Assembly: GCA_029959555.1 (NCBI GenBank)
Contig: JASCPI010000049.1
Coordinates: forward strand, 1 to 37,373
DNA: 37,373 bases
Reading direction: 5' to 3'
DNA from: Lysobacteraceae bacterium PS02065
GTDB lineage: Bacteria > Pseudomonadota > Gammaproteobacteria > Xanthomonadales > Rhodanobacteraceae
Shown here: piece after piece, positions 25,834 to 34,586 of the stretch
How positions within the stretch are numbered: position 1 is the first letter of the stretch
Layout of the letters: each line of letters opens with the position of its first letter
The notes under the pieces: model-generated
What the model saw: the letters and a program-made list of their open reading frames with translations, nothing else
Databases searched by the model: none
What the model was told of the DNA's origin: nothing
Program-made: the position numbers and the translations under genes

Positions 25834-28287
25834 ATGAATCCGACCCGCGCCATGTCCCTTCCCCGCCGTCACGCGCTCGCCGCGCTGATCGCCGCGACGT
25901 TCGCCCCGGCGGCCGCGTTCGCCGATGCCCCCGCCGACGCAGGCACCACCGAGATGCACCAGGTCGTCGTCACCGCGGCCGGCTTCGAGCAGAAGATCAC
26001 CGACGCGCCCGCGAGCATCAGCGTCGTCACGCGCGAGGAGCTCGCCAAGCGTCCGTACACGAGCCTCATCGACGCGCTGCGCGACGTCGAGGGCATCGAC
26101 GTCGGCATGGAGAGCACCGACAAGAACGGCATGGCGACCATCAGCATGCGCGGCATGCCGTCGGACTACACGCTCGTGCTCATCGACGGCCGCCGCCAGA
26201 GCAACGTCGGCGACCTCTACCCGAACAACTTCGGCGGCGGACAGTTCAGCTTCCTGCCGCCGCTCGCCTCGGTCGAGCGCATCGAGGTCGTGCGCGGCCC
26301 GATGTCGACGCTGTACGGCTCCGACGCGATGGGCGGCGTCATCAACATCATCACGCGCAAGGTCGCCGCGAACTGGCACGGCTCGTTCTCGCAGGGCTAC
26401 ACCTACCAGGAAGACGACCAGTTCGGCGACAGCCGCCAGACCGATTTCTACGTGGCCGGTCCGCTGATCCCGGGCACGCTCGGCCTCGCCGTGCGCGGGA
26501 GCCTCTACGACACCAAGGCGTCGAATCCCGAATGGGATGCGCTGCCCCTTCCGGATGGCACGCTGTGGGATCGTTCGCTCGGCTTCGGCGCGGGCGGCAA
26601 GCAGGTCGCGAGCACCAACTGGAATACCGGCGTGCGCCTCTCGCTGACGCCGAGCGAGAACCACGATTTCATGCTCGACTACGACATCTCGCGCCAGAAG
26701 CACGACAACTCGACCGGCCAGACCGGCACGCTCGACAGCCTCGACAGCCTGTGGCGCAGCGGCAACGCGACGTTCCCGAACCCGGACTTCGATCCGTCGC
26801 AGCCGGCCGGCCCGAACAACCCGGCGACGATCACGCGCCGCGTCGTGCAACCGCGCGTCGGCTACACCGCCTACCAGCGCTACGAGCGCGACCAGCTCGC
26901 GCTGACCCACATCGGCCGCTGGGACATCGGCACGAGCGAGACCAGCATCATGCGCTCGACCACCAACAACCTCGGCCGCTCGCTGCCGCTGACCGTCGCC
27001 GAACGCGCCGAGGTGCAGCAGCTGTGGAACGAGGTCTGCATCCGCCGCGGCATGGCGCCGTACTGCAACAACGGCAGCGGCGCGGCCGGCAACCTCGGCC
27101 TGCTCACGCCGGAAGAGCTCGCCGAGCTCGGCTCGTTCCTGCCGCGCCAGCGCCGCGTGCTCGAACTCGAAGGCCTCGTCCTCGACAGCAAGCTCGAGAT
27201 GCCGCTCGGACGCCACATCCTCACCGTCGGTGGCCAGTACAACGACACCGACATGGAAGACGGCGTGTTCGGCATGGACGGCGCGGGCTTCCGCGACGGC
27301 ACCACGCAGAAGCACAAGCAGTGGGCGCTGTTCGCCGAGGACAACTGGAACTTCGTCGATCCGCTCACCGCCACGTTCGGCGTGCGCTACGACGACCACA
27401 ACATCTTCGGCGACCACATCAGCCCGCGCGGCTACCTCGTCTGGACGGCCACCGACGCGTGGACGTTCAAGGGCGGCGTCAGCACCGGCTACAAGACGCC
27501 CAAGCCGAACCAGCTGTTCCCGGGCATCACGGGCTTCGGCGGTCAGGGCGTCAGCCCGTTCGTCGGCACGCCGGGCCTGCAGCCCGAGACGAGCACGAAC
27601 ACCGAGCTCGCCGCGTACTTCGACAACGGGAATTTCAGCTTCAACGTCACCGCGTTCCTCAACAAGTTCAAGGACAAGATCGCCACGACCGACGCGGCGC
27701 CGAACTGCGAAGTCGCGCCGGCCGGCGTGTACTGCGTCGACGTCGGCCCGGGCTGGGCCGAGCTCGGCTACACGACCTTCAGCCAGGCGATGAACATCGA
27801 GCGTGCCGAGACGCGCGGCGTCGAGATCGCGGGTCGCGTCGTGCTGCCGGCCAACTTCACGCTGCGCGGCAACTACACGTTCACCGAGTCGGAGCAGAAG
27901 AGCGGCACCAGCGCGGGCCTGCCGATCGCCGGCGAACCGGCGCGCCACATGCTCAACGCCACGCTCGACTGGCAGGCCACCGAGACCCTCAACCTCGCAC
28001 TGAGCGCGGAAGCGCGCTCCAAGCGCTACCGCACGCCGTCGACGACGACGCCGCAGCAGGGTGCGTACTACAAGGACTACGAGATCCTGCACTTCGGCGC
28101 GTCGTGGAAGCCCGCACAGTGGAGCTGGCTGACCGTGACCGGCCGCGTCAACAACCTGCTCGACAAGGACTTCATCGCGCAGACCTGCGAACTGGCCGCG
28201 TCGCAGCAGGAGTACCTCTGCTACGACGACTTCCAGGTCAAGGACAAGCGCCGCAGCGTGTGGCTGTCGGCGTCGGTCGAGTTCTGA
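25834..28287 (+). CDS. TonB-dependent outer membrane receptor (CirA/FepA-like)
   Basis: 817 residues. A signal peptide (about 1-30, RHALAALIAATFAPAAAFA) precedes a TonB-box region (MHQVVVTAAGFEQ). The plug domain follows (APASISVVTREEL, SLIDALRDVEGIDV, ISMRGMPSDYTLVLIDGRR, VERIEVVRGPMSTLYGSDAM, GGVINIITRK), then a 22-strand-type barrel ending in VWLSASVEF with terminal Phe. The plug resembles the FepA/CirA catecholate-siderophore group. The Fur-box-like site upstream supports ferric-siderophore import powered by TonB-ExbB-ExbD. The ligand is not determinable from sequence alone. ATG 25834 follows a CCGGA element; a longer in-frame start at 25708 would bury the signal peptide. Confidence 0.92.
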   Translation: MNPTRAMSLPRRHALAALIAATFAPAAAFADAPADAGTTEMHQVVVTAAGFEQKITDAPASISVVTREELAKRPYTSLIDALRDVEGIDVGMESTDKNGMATISMRGMPSDYTLVLIDGRRQSNVGDLYPNNFGGGQFSFLPPLASVERIEVVRGPMSTLYGSDAMGGVINIITRKVAANWHGSFSQGYTYQEDDQFGDSRQTDFYVAGPLIPGTLGLAVRGSLYDTKASNPEWDALPLPDGTLWDRSLGFGAGGKQVASTNWNTGVRLSLTPSENHDFMLDYDISRQKHDNSTGQTGTLDSLDSLWRSGNATFPNPDFDPSQPAGPNNPATITRRVVQPRVGYTAYQRYERDQLALTHIGRWDIGTSETSIMRSTTNNLGRSLPLTVAERAEVQQLWNEVCIRRGMAPYCNNGSGAAGNLGLLTPEELAELGSFLPRQRRVLELEGLVLDSKLEMPLGRHILTVGGQYNDTDMEDGVFGMDGAGFRDGTTQKHKQWALFAEDNWNFVDPLTATFGVRYDDHNIFGDHISPRGYLVWTATDAWTFKGGVSTGYKTPKPNQLFPGITGFGGQGVSPFVGTPGLQPETSTNTELAAYFDNGNFSFNVTAFLNKFKDKIATTDAAPNCEVAPAGVYCVDVGPGWAELGYTTFSQAMNIERAETRGVEIAGRVVLPANFTLRGNYTFTESEQKSGTSAGLPIAGEPARHMLNATLDWQATETLNLALSAEARSKRYRTPSTTTPQQGAYYKDYEILHFGASWKPAQWSWLTVTGRVNNLLDKDFIAQTCELAASQQEYLCYDDFQVKDKRRSVWLSASVEF

Positions 28288-28292
28288 TGCAT

Positions 28293-28327
28293 GTCCCTGC
28301 GCGCCGGACATTCCGGCGCGCAGGGAC
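28293..28327 (+). terminator. Perfect 15-bp stem-loop after the TonB receptor
   Basis: gtccctgcgcgccgg (28293-28307), loop acatt, ccggcgcgcagggac (28313-28327), starting five bases after the receptor stop codon. It is very stable but has no T-run. It probably acts as a 3'-end barrier or Rho-assisted terminator for the iron-uptake unit. Confidence 0.6.
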
Positions 28328-28541
28328 GCGGGGTCCAGAATCGGGGGCTCTTGTACGGCACAGGACTTGGGCAAATGAACCCGACCCCATGGTTCTTCGT
28401 TCGCCGCCGCGCGGCGTAACACAGCCTTAACCGCGCTGTCATCCCACCCTAGGGAAGTCCCCACGTCCTTCAGCCGACCCTGCTCCGGATACTCGCCGCG
28501 TGGCGCCCGCGCCCCCCGACTCACGCACCGAGGATCCGCAC

Positions 28542-30254
28542 ATGGTCGACTCCGTCAACCCCACCAACGTCTCGACGACCGCGCTCGACTACGCGCAACA
28601 ACGCAGCCAGGTTCCCACCCAGACCACACCGGACGTCTCGCAGACCGCCAGCGATGTCCTCGATGTCGGCAAGAAGTTCTGGGGAACCGACGACTACGAT
28701 GCGCGCGCCGAAGCCTTCGCCCAGGAAATGCAGAAGGGCGACGCCGAGTACCAGAAACAGCTCGTCGCCGAGGTGCTGCGCCAGGATCCGGGCGCCTTCA
28801 GCTCGTGGCTCAATCCGGGCCGCATCAACGACCTCGTCGACAGCGGCAAGATCTCGCAGACCCAGCGCAACGACATGGCGGCCGGCATCGCGGGCGCCTA
28901 CAACGACGGCACGCTGCCGAGCAATCCGATCCACGACGCCAACGGCAACGTCGTCGGCACCGAGAGCGCGCTCGACGCGTTCCTCTACAACCGCAACTCG
29001 ACGAGCACCGACGCCGTCGACAACCAGATCGAGAACGCGCGCAACCTGCGCGAGTTCGCCGAGTTCTTCGGCGGCCCGCACTACAACGCCGAGATCTCCG
29101 AGTTCCGCGAGAACTACAGCGAGCACCTGATCAAGGACTACGCGCTTAACGACAAGGTCGCCGACGGCGACCTGCGCAACCGCGCCGCGGTCGGCGCGGC
29201 GTCGGTGCTCAACGGCGACCCGACGCGCGGCGACATCGCCGCGAACGTGCTCAACAGCCTCGAGGAAGGCCAGCTCGCATCGTTCATGGAGCGCGTCGCC
29301 CATGGCAGCGAGCTCGTCTCGCCGGCTCACATCGACGGCATCATCGGCAGCAGTACGGTCGCGTACCGCGACGGGCTGCAGACCTCCGACGTCGCGCTGC
29401 CGGATCAGTTCTCGTCGCTCGTCGCGCAGGTCTCGCGCACCGACACGGCGGCCTCGCGCGAGGTCGCGGCCGATATCGCCCGCCTGCCGGCACAGAAGCC
29501 GGAGATCTTCGCCGAGAACCGCACCGGCAACTATCAGGAACGCGTCGATGCGATGGGACAGCTCTTCACGAGCCACTCCGAGCCGATCCTCGACGAACTG
29601 ACCAAGTACGACCTCGACAAGGCCGGCAGCGTCGAGAACTCGACGACCAAGCAGTACATGCAGAACGCGTCCGACCTCGGCAGCCTGCTGAACGTCGTGG
29701 TGTTCAACAAGGACTCGACGTACGCGGGCACGGCGCGCGCGGAGATCATGGACTACGCGGCGGACCTCAAGCAGCAGATCAACACGACGGAAGGCAGCGC
29801 CGACGCCATGGAGCGACTGGCGATGCTGTCGGGTGCGGCCGATGACGCGATCACGCAGGGCTTCAACGACCTCAAGTCGCAGCAGGCGGCCCAGAAGGAA
29901 CTCGTCTCGTTCATCGTCGACGTCGCCCTCGCCGGCGTGCCGCTCGACAAGCTCAAGGGCGGCGTGGCCGACTATGTCGGCGAGATCTTCAGCAACCCGC
30001 GCGTCTCCGAGGCCTTGAAGGGCGTCACCGGCGAACTCGTCGACAGCGGCACCGGCAAGCTCACCGACGCGGCCAAGGAAGCGCTGGCCTCCGCACTCGG
30101 ACCCGATGCCGCCGAACTGCTCGATCAGCAGCAGGCCTCCAACGCGCTGCGCAACGCCATCCAGGGCGGCATCACCGATCAGCGTGACATCGCCGATGTG
30201 AGGAACTACGCCGAGGACGTGGCGCAGGGCATCAACATCTGGCGCAGCCAGTAA
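28542..30254 (+). CDS. Uncharacterised cysteine-free 570-residue protein
   Basis: 570 residues with no cysteine; not recognised. There is no signal peptide and no strong TM segment except a mildly hydrophobic stretch (ELVSFIVDVALAGVPLDKL) near residue 465. The first ~40 residues are Ser/Thr/Gln/Pro-rich and look disordered (VNPTNVSTTALDYAQQ, SQVPTQTTPDVSQTAS). The remainder looks mostly alpha-helical and acidic. Absence of Cys, a disordered N terminus and no Sec signal are features seen in some substrates of non-Sec secretion systems, but no secretion gene for such a route lies nearby, so this is only a suggestion. GAGGA at 28530-28534 supports ATG 28542. It lies between the TonB receptor and accA with a 254-bp leader region. 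Confidence 0.75.
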   Translation: MVDSVNPTNVSTTALDYAQQRSQVPTQTTPDVSQTASDVLDVGKKFWGTDDYDARAEAFAQEMQKGDAEYQKQLVAEVLRQDPGAFSSWLNPGRINDLVDSGKISQTQRNDMAAGIAGAYNDGTLPSNPIHDANGNVVGTESALDAFLYNRNSTSTDAVDNQIENARNLREFAEFFGGPHYNAEISEFRENYSEHLIKDYALNDKVADGDLRNRAAVGAASVLNGDPTRGDIAANVLNSLEEGQLASFMERVAHGSELVSPAHIDGIIGSSTVAYRDGLQTSDVALPDQFSSLVAQVSRTDTAASREVAADIARLPAQKPEIFAENRTGNYQERVDAMGQLFTSHSEPILDELTKYDLDKAGSVENSTTKQYMQNASDLGSLLNVVVFNKDSTYAGTARAEIMDYAADLKQQINTTEGSADAMERLAMLSGAADDAITQGFNDLKSQQAAQKELVSFIVDVALAGVPLDKLKGGVADYVGEIFSNPRVSEALKGVTGELVDSGTGKLTDAAKEALASALGPDAAELLDQQQASNALRNAIQGGITDQRDIADVRNYAEDVAQGINIWRSQ

Positions 30255-30286
30255 TCCCCTCGCGGGAGGGCTTCGGGCACCGCCGG

Positions 30287-30305
30287 CGGTCACGTGACGT
30301 GACCG
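30287..30305 (+). terminator. Short stem-loop between the unknown gene and accA
   Basis: cggtcacg (30287-30294), loop tga, cgtgaccg (30298-30305), 33 bases after the upstream stop codon. No T-run follows. It is a possible weak terminator ahead of the accA promoter. Confidence 0.4.
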
Positions 30306-30359
30306 TCGGCGCTGCACCGACCCGACCGATGGCCCCCGCGACGGCCCGCCGGAACGGGC

Positions 30360-30365
30360 TATACT
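30360..30365 (+). promoter_or_regulatory. Candidate accA -10 box
   Basis: TATACT in the context gggcTATACTcgg, 28 bases before the accA ATG, the same hexamer as before pyrH and frr. The expected -35 position is GC-rich (cgcgac) and unconvincing. Confidence 0.45.
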
Positions 30366-30393
30366 CGGCGACCGAACTTTCAAACGTCGCGGA

Positions 30394-31353
30394 ATGAACC
30401 CCAACTTCCTCGAATTCGAAGCGCCGATCGCCGAACTCGAAGCCAAGATCCAGGAGCTGCGCCATGCCAGCCACGATCAGGCCTTCAACATCGAGGACGA
30501 GATCACCAAGCTTCAGGACAAGCTCAAGATCCGCACCGCGGAGATCTTCCGCAACCTGAGCCCGTGGCAGACCGCACAGGTCGCCCGCCATCCCGCACGT
30601 CCGTACACGCTCGACTACCTTGCGGTCATGTGCGACGAGTTCCATGAACTCGCCGGCGACCGCGCCTACGCCGACGACGCCGCGATCGTCGGTGGCCTCG
30701 CGCGCATCGACGGCCGCAGCGTGGTCGTGATCGGTCACCAGAAGGGCCGCGACACCAAGACCAAGATCCGCCGCAACTTCGGCATGCCGCGTCCCGAGGG
30801 CTACCGCAAGGCGCTGCGCCTCATGAAGCTCGCCGAGCGCTTCAAGCTGCCCGTGCTGACCTTCATCGACACGGCCGGCGCGTATCCTGGCGTGGGCGCC
30901 GAGGAGCGCGGCCAGAGCGAGGCGATCGCGCGCAACCTGCTCGAGATGTCGGAGCTCAAGGTGCCGATCCTGTGCACCGTGATCGGCGAAGGCGGCTCGG
31001 GCGGTGCGCTGGCGATCGGCGTCGGCGACCGCACGATCATGCTGCAGTACTCGACCTACTCGGTGATCTCGCCCGAAGGCTGCGCCTCCATCCTGTGGAA
31101 GAGCGCCGACAAGGCCCGCGACGCCGCCGAGGCACTCGGCCTGACCGCACCGCGCCTGCTCGAACTCGGCCTCGTCGACAAGATCGTGCGCGAGCCGCTC
31201 GGCGGCGCGCACCGCAATCCGCGTTCGATGGCGATCCGTCTCAAGGCCGTGCTGCTCGGCCAGCTCGAGGCCCTCGACCGCCTCGACACGCCGACGCTGC
31301 TCGAACAGCGCTACCAGCGCCTGCGCCGCTACGGCGCCTACAAGGCGGCCTGA
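30394..31353 (+). CDS. accA: Acetyl-CoA carboxylase carboxyltransferase subunit alpha
   Basis: 319 residues, the normal AccA length. With AccD it transfers the carboxyl group from carboxybiotin-BCCP to acetyl-CoA, the committed step of fatty acid synthesis. The family start MNPNFLEFEAPIAELEAKI is present, followed by RHPARPYTLDYL, IGHQKGRDTKTKIRRNFGMP with the conserved basic residues, FIDTAGAYPGVGAEERGQSEAIA, and VIGEGGSGGALAIGVGDR of the crotonase-like fold. The gene has its own -10 candidate and a strong terminator. In many relatives it directly follows dnaE. Confidence 0.97.
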   Translation: MNPNFLEFEAPIAELEAKIQELRHASHDQAFNIEDEITKLQDKLKIRTAEIFRNLSPWQTAQVARHPARPYTLDYLAVMCDEFHELAGDRAYADDAAIVGGLARIDGRSVVVIGHQKGRDTKTKIRRNFGMPRPEGYRKALRLMKLAERFKLPVLTFIDTAGAYPGVGAEERGQSEAIARNLLEMSELKVPILCTVIGEGGSGGALAIGVGDRTIMLQYSTYSVISPEGCASILWKSADKARDAAEALGLTAPRLLELGLVDKIVREPLGGAHRNPRSMAIRLKAVLLGQLEALDRLDTPTLLEQRYQRLRRYGAYKAA

Positions 31354-31396
31354 CGGATCCGCGGCGCTCCGCGCGCTGCACCTCCGCTCCAGACGA

Positions 31397-31427
31397 CGAA
31401 GGGCCGCTTGCGCGGCCCTTCGTTTTT
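31397..31427 (+). terminator. Intrinsic terminator of accA
   Basis: Perfect 11-bp stem cgaagggccgc (31397-31407) / gcggcccttcg (31412-31422), loop ttgc, followed by five T (31423-31427). It ends the + strand block 21 bases before the end of the convergent - strand gene. Read on the - strand it has no T-run, so it acts in one direction. Confidence 0.9.
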
Positions 31428-31447
31428 CCGGCATGTCCACTGCGCGA

Positions 31448-32272
31448 TCAGTCGCGACGCGGGATGTCGACCTTGCCGCCGACGTTGCGATGCGTGGTGT
31501 CGCCGCTGCCCTGCGAACGCACGACGAGGTCGCCGCGCACGTCGCTGGCCGAGATGTCGCCCGAGCCGATCGACTCGACCGTGACATTGCGCCCGATGTC
31601 GCGCAGGGTCACGTCGCCCGATCCGATGTCGCCGATGCGCACGTCGCCGTCGACGCGCTCGAAATCGAGATCGCCCGAGCCGCCGCGGCGTGCCTCGACG
31701 TCGCCGCGCACACCGCGCACCCTGGCATCACCGGACCCCGTCGAGACGAGCGTGAAGCGGCCGACACTGTCGGCCTCGATGTCGCCCGAGCCGACCTTGG
31801 CGACGAGTTCGCCGGCGATGTCGCTGGCTTCGAGGTCGCCCGAGCCGGCACGGTAGTCGAGCGAGGCGAGGTCGCGCGCGACCACGTCGCCCGAGCCGGT
31901 TTCGACCGTCGCCGCGAGTGCGGCCGGTACGCGGATCTCGAGGTCGAGGTACGCCTTCTGCGAACCGAACAGCGACCACGACGATTTCGCATCGCGCTCG
32001 GCCTCGACGACGAGGCGGTCGCCGTCACGGCGCTGCGTCACCTGCAGGCGCTCGAGCAGCGCGGCATCGGAAGCGCAGGCCTTGCCGCGCACTTCGACGC
32101 GGGCGAGCCCGGCCACGCCACGCAGCTGCAGGTCGGTCGAGCCGAGCGCGACGGTCAGCGCGCGCAGGCCGGCCGCGTCGACATCGAAGTCGCGGCGCGC
32201 GCTGTGCGGGCAGTCGTCCGCGGCCGCGAGCGTGGCGCAGAACAGGAGCGGAACGAGGACGAGGCGACGCAT
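31448..32272 (-). CDS. Secreted GSGD-repeat beta-solenoid-like protein (DUF4097/DUF2807-like)
   Basis: 274 residues. A signal peptide (MRRLVLVPLLFCATLAAA) is followed by a region with two cysteines, then eight GSGD motifs spaced 17-19 residues apart from about residue 126 to the C terminus (VETGSGDVVARDL, YRAGSGDLEASDI, and so on). The regular alternation of hydrophobic residues between motifs (DVxARDL, DLVVRSQ) is what DUF4097/DUF2807-type putative adhesin domains show, which fold as right-handed beta-helices. Function is unknown; export to periplasm or outer surface is likely. It is the last gene of the - strand block, 51 bp after mazG, and a purine-rich GGGAGAA precedes the ATG. Confidence 0.8.
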   Translation of the reverse strand: MRRLVLVPLLFCATLAAADDCPHSARRDFDVDAAGLRALTVALGSTDLQLRGVAGLARVEVRGKACASDAALLERLQVTQRRDGDRLVVEAERDAKSSWSLFGSQKAYLDLEIRVPAALAATVETGSGDVVARDLASLDYRAGSGDLEASDIAGELVAKVGSGDIEADSVGRFTLVSTGSGDARVRGVRGDVEARRGGSGDLDFERVDGDVRIGDIGSGDVTLRDIGRNVTVESIGSGDISASDVRGDLVVRSQGSGDTTHRNVGGKVDIPRRD

Positions 32273-32323
32273 GGCGATTCTCCCTTGAAGGTGGGCATGT
32301 GATACGGCCAGCGCCGAAAAGGT

Positions 32324-33130
32324 TTAAGCCGGAGGAACGGCCGCGCGCTCCTCCGCCTTGGCGCGATCCCACAACGCATCCTGTGCGGACAGCGGCTGGC
32401 CGGCCAGCGTCGTGCCCTGCTCGGCCGCGAGCGTCTCCATGCGACGGAAGCGCCGCTCGAACTTCGCGTTGGCGCCACGCAACGCGGCCGAGACATCGAC
32501 CTTGGCGTGGCGCGCGACGTTGACACCGACGAACAGCAGGTCGCCGATCTCGTCGGTCAGGCGGGCGTGGTCACCGCCCGAGGCGAACTCGGCGCGCACC
32601 TCGTCGATCTCCTCGTGCAGCTTGTCGAACACGGGGCCGACATCGGGCCAGTCGAAACCGACCGTGGCCGCGCGCTTCTGCAGTTTCAGCGCGCGCTGCC
32701 ACTCGGGCAGGCCGCGCGTGATGCCGGCCAGCGCACTCGTGTCGGTGTCGCCGCCGGCCTCGCGCTCGCGCTGCTTGATCGCCTCCCACGCGACCAGCAC
32801 CTCGCCGGCGCCGTCGGCCTTCGCGTCGCCGAACACGTGCGGATGACGCGTGACGAGCTTGTCGCAGATCGAGGCGACGACGTCCTCGAAGCGGAAGTGC
32901 CCGGCTTCCTCGGCCATGCGCGCATGGAACACGACCTGCAGCAGCAGGTCGCCGAGCTCGCCGCACAGATCGGCGTAATCGCGGCGGTCGACCGCATCGG
33001 CGACCTCGTAGGCTTCCTCGATCGTGTACGGCACGATCGTCTCGAAGCTCTGTTCGAGATCCCACGGACAGCCGCCGTCGGGATCGCGCAGGCGCGCCAT
33101 GATCGCCAGCAGGTCGTCGATCGTTCGCAT
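32324..33130 (-). CDS. mazG: Nucleoside triphosphate pyrophosphohydrolase MazG
   Basis: 268 residues, close to E. coli MazG (263). It is a housecleaning all-alpha NTP pyrophosphatase that hydrolyses (d)NTPs to NMP and PPi and influences ppGpp-linked survival in E. coli. Two MazG domains are visible. The first has GGCPWDLEQSFETIVPYTIE, then EAYEVADAV and GELGDLLLQVVFHARMAE with the EExxE/ExxD metal ligands. The second has FDKLHEEIDEVRAEF and DEIGDLLFVGVNVARH. The ATG at 33130 gives the family start MRTIDDLLAIMARLRDP; longer in-frame extensions run into cysQ and are rejected. Confidence 0.95.
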   Translation of the reverse strand: MRTIDDLLAIMARLRDPDGGCPWDLEQSFETIVPYTIEEAYEVADAVDRRDYADLCGELGDLLLQVVFHARMAEEAGHFRFEDVVASICDKLVTRHPHVFGDAKADGAGEVLVAWEAIKQREREAGGDTDTSALAGITRGLPEWQRALKLQKRAATVGFDWPDVGPVFDKLHEEIDEVRAEFASGGDHARLTDEIGDLLFVGVNVARHAKVDVSAALRGANAKFERRFRRMETLAAEQGTTLAGQPLSAQDALWDRAKAEERAAVPPA

Positions 33131-33191
33131 ACGCGTTCCCGTGGTCAAGAAAGGAACGCATTGTCCGCGCCGCGCGCGGATCGCGGAAGCC

Positions 33192-33985
<794 letters not shown>

Positions 33986-33989
<4 letters not shown>

Positions 33990-34546
33990 GGGCGTGGCCG
34001 GTAGCGGCCGGCGAGGTACTCGCGCGCGATGAACAGCGCGGCGATCGAGCGGCCTTCGGTGACGTCGGGCTCGGCGAGCAGGGTGTGCAGCTCGGCGAGC
34101 TTCCACGGCACGACTTCGAGCTCCTCGGGCTCGTCGCCTTGCAGGCGTTCGGGGTAGAGGTCGCGCGCGATGACGACGTGCGTCATCGAACTCATGTAGG
34201 TCGGCGACAGCGACAGCGAGCCGAGGATGTGCAGCTCGCGCGCGCCATACCCGACCTCCTCCTTGAGCTCGCGGTTGGCGCCCTGCTCGGCGGTCTCGTC
34301 CTGGTCGAGGCGGCCTTTCGGCAGGCCGAGCTCGTAGCGGTCGAGGCCGGTCGCGTACTCGCGCACGAGGAGCACGGTGTCGTCGTCGAGCATCGGCACG
34401 ATGATGACCGCGCCGAGCCCGGCACCGCGAAGGCGCTCGTGGGTGCGGCGCTCGCCGTTGGAGAACTCGAGGTCGATCTGCTCGGCGCGCAGGAAGCGGC
34501 TCTGCTCGACGGGACGCGTGGCGAGGACGATGGGCGGTTTGCGCAT
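33986..34546 (-). CDS. nudE: ADP compounds hydrolase NudE
   Basis: 186 residues, the same length as E. coli NudE, a Nudix hydrolase acting on ADP-ribose, NADH and Ap-n-A compounds. The Nudix box reads GRLDQDETAEQGANRELKEE followed by VGY, matching G-x5-E-x7-REU-x-EE-x-GU completely. The context YELGLPKGRLDQDE and SLSPTYMSSMTHVVIARDL is typical of the NudE subgroup. The ATG at 34546 is only six bases after a TACAAT hexamer, so a promoter there would give a leaderless transcript. Otherwise it is read from the upstream gene hisN-like, 40 bp away. Confidence 0.93.
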
Positions 34547-34569
34547 CCGCCGATTGTAGCCGGATGCGC
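34541..34569 (-). promoter_or_regulatory. Hairpin and TACAAT -10-like box at the nudE start
   Basis: A 9-bp inverted repeat, gcgcatccg (34541-34549) / cggatgcgc (34561-34569), brackets the nudE start codon. The loop holds TACAAT on the - strand (34553-34558). A -10 box there would place transcription initiation at or next to the ATG. No good -35 at 17 bp is seen; TTGACC at 34585-34590 is too far (26 bp). Confidence 0.35.
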
Positions 34570-34586
34570 CGTCCGATCGCAGGCGG

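Noticed and set aside
25432..28524. A 1030-codon - strand open frame opposite the TonB receptor
   Set aside because: Shadow of the receptor gene; composition is biased and it runs across the stem-loop and intergenic DNA without a start context.
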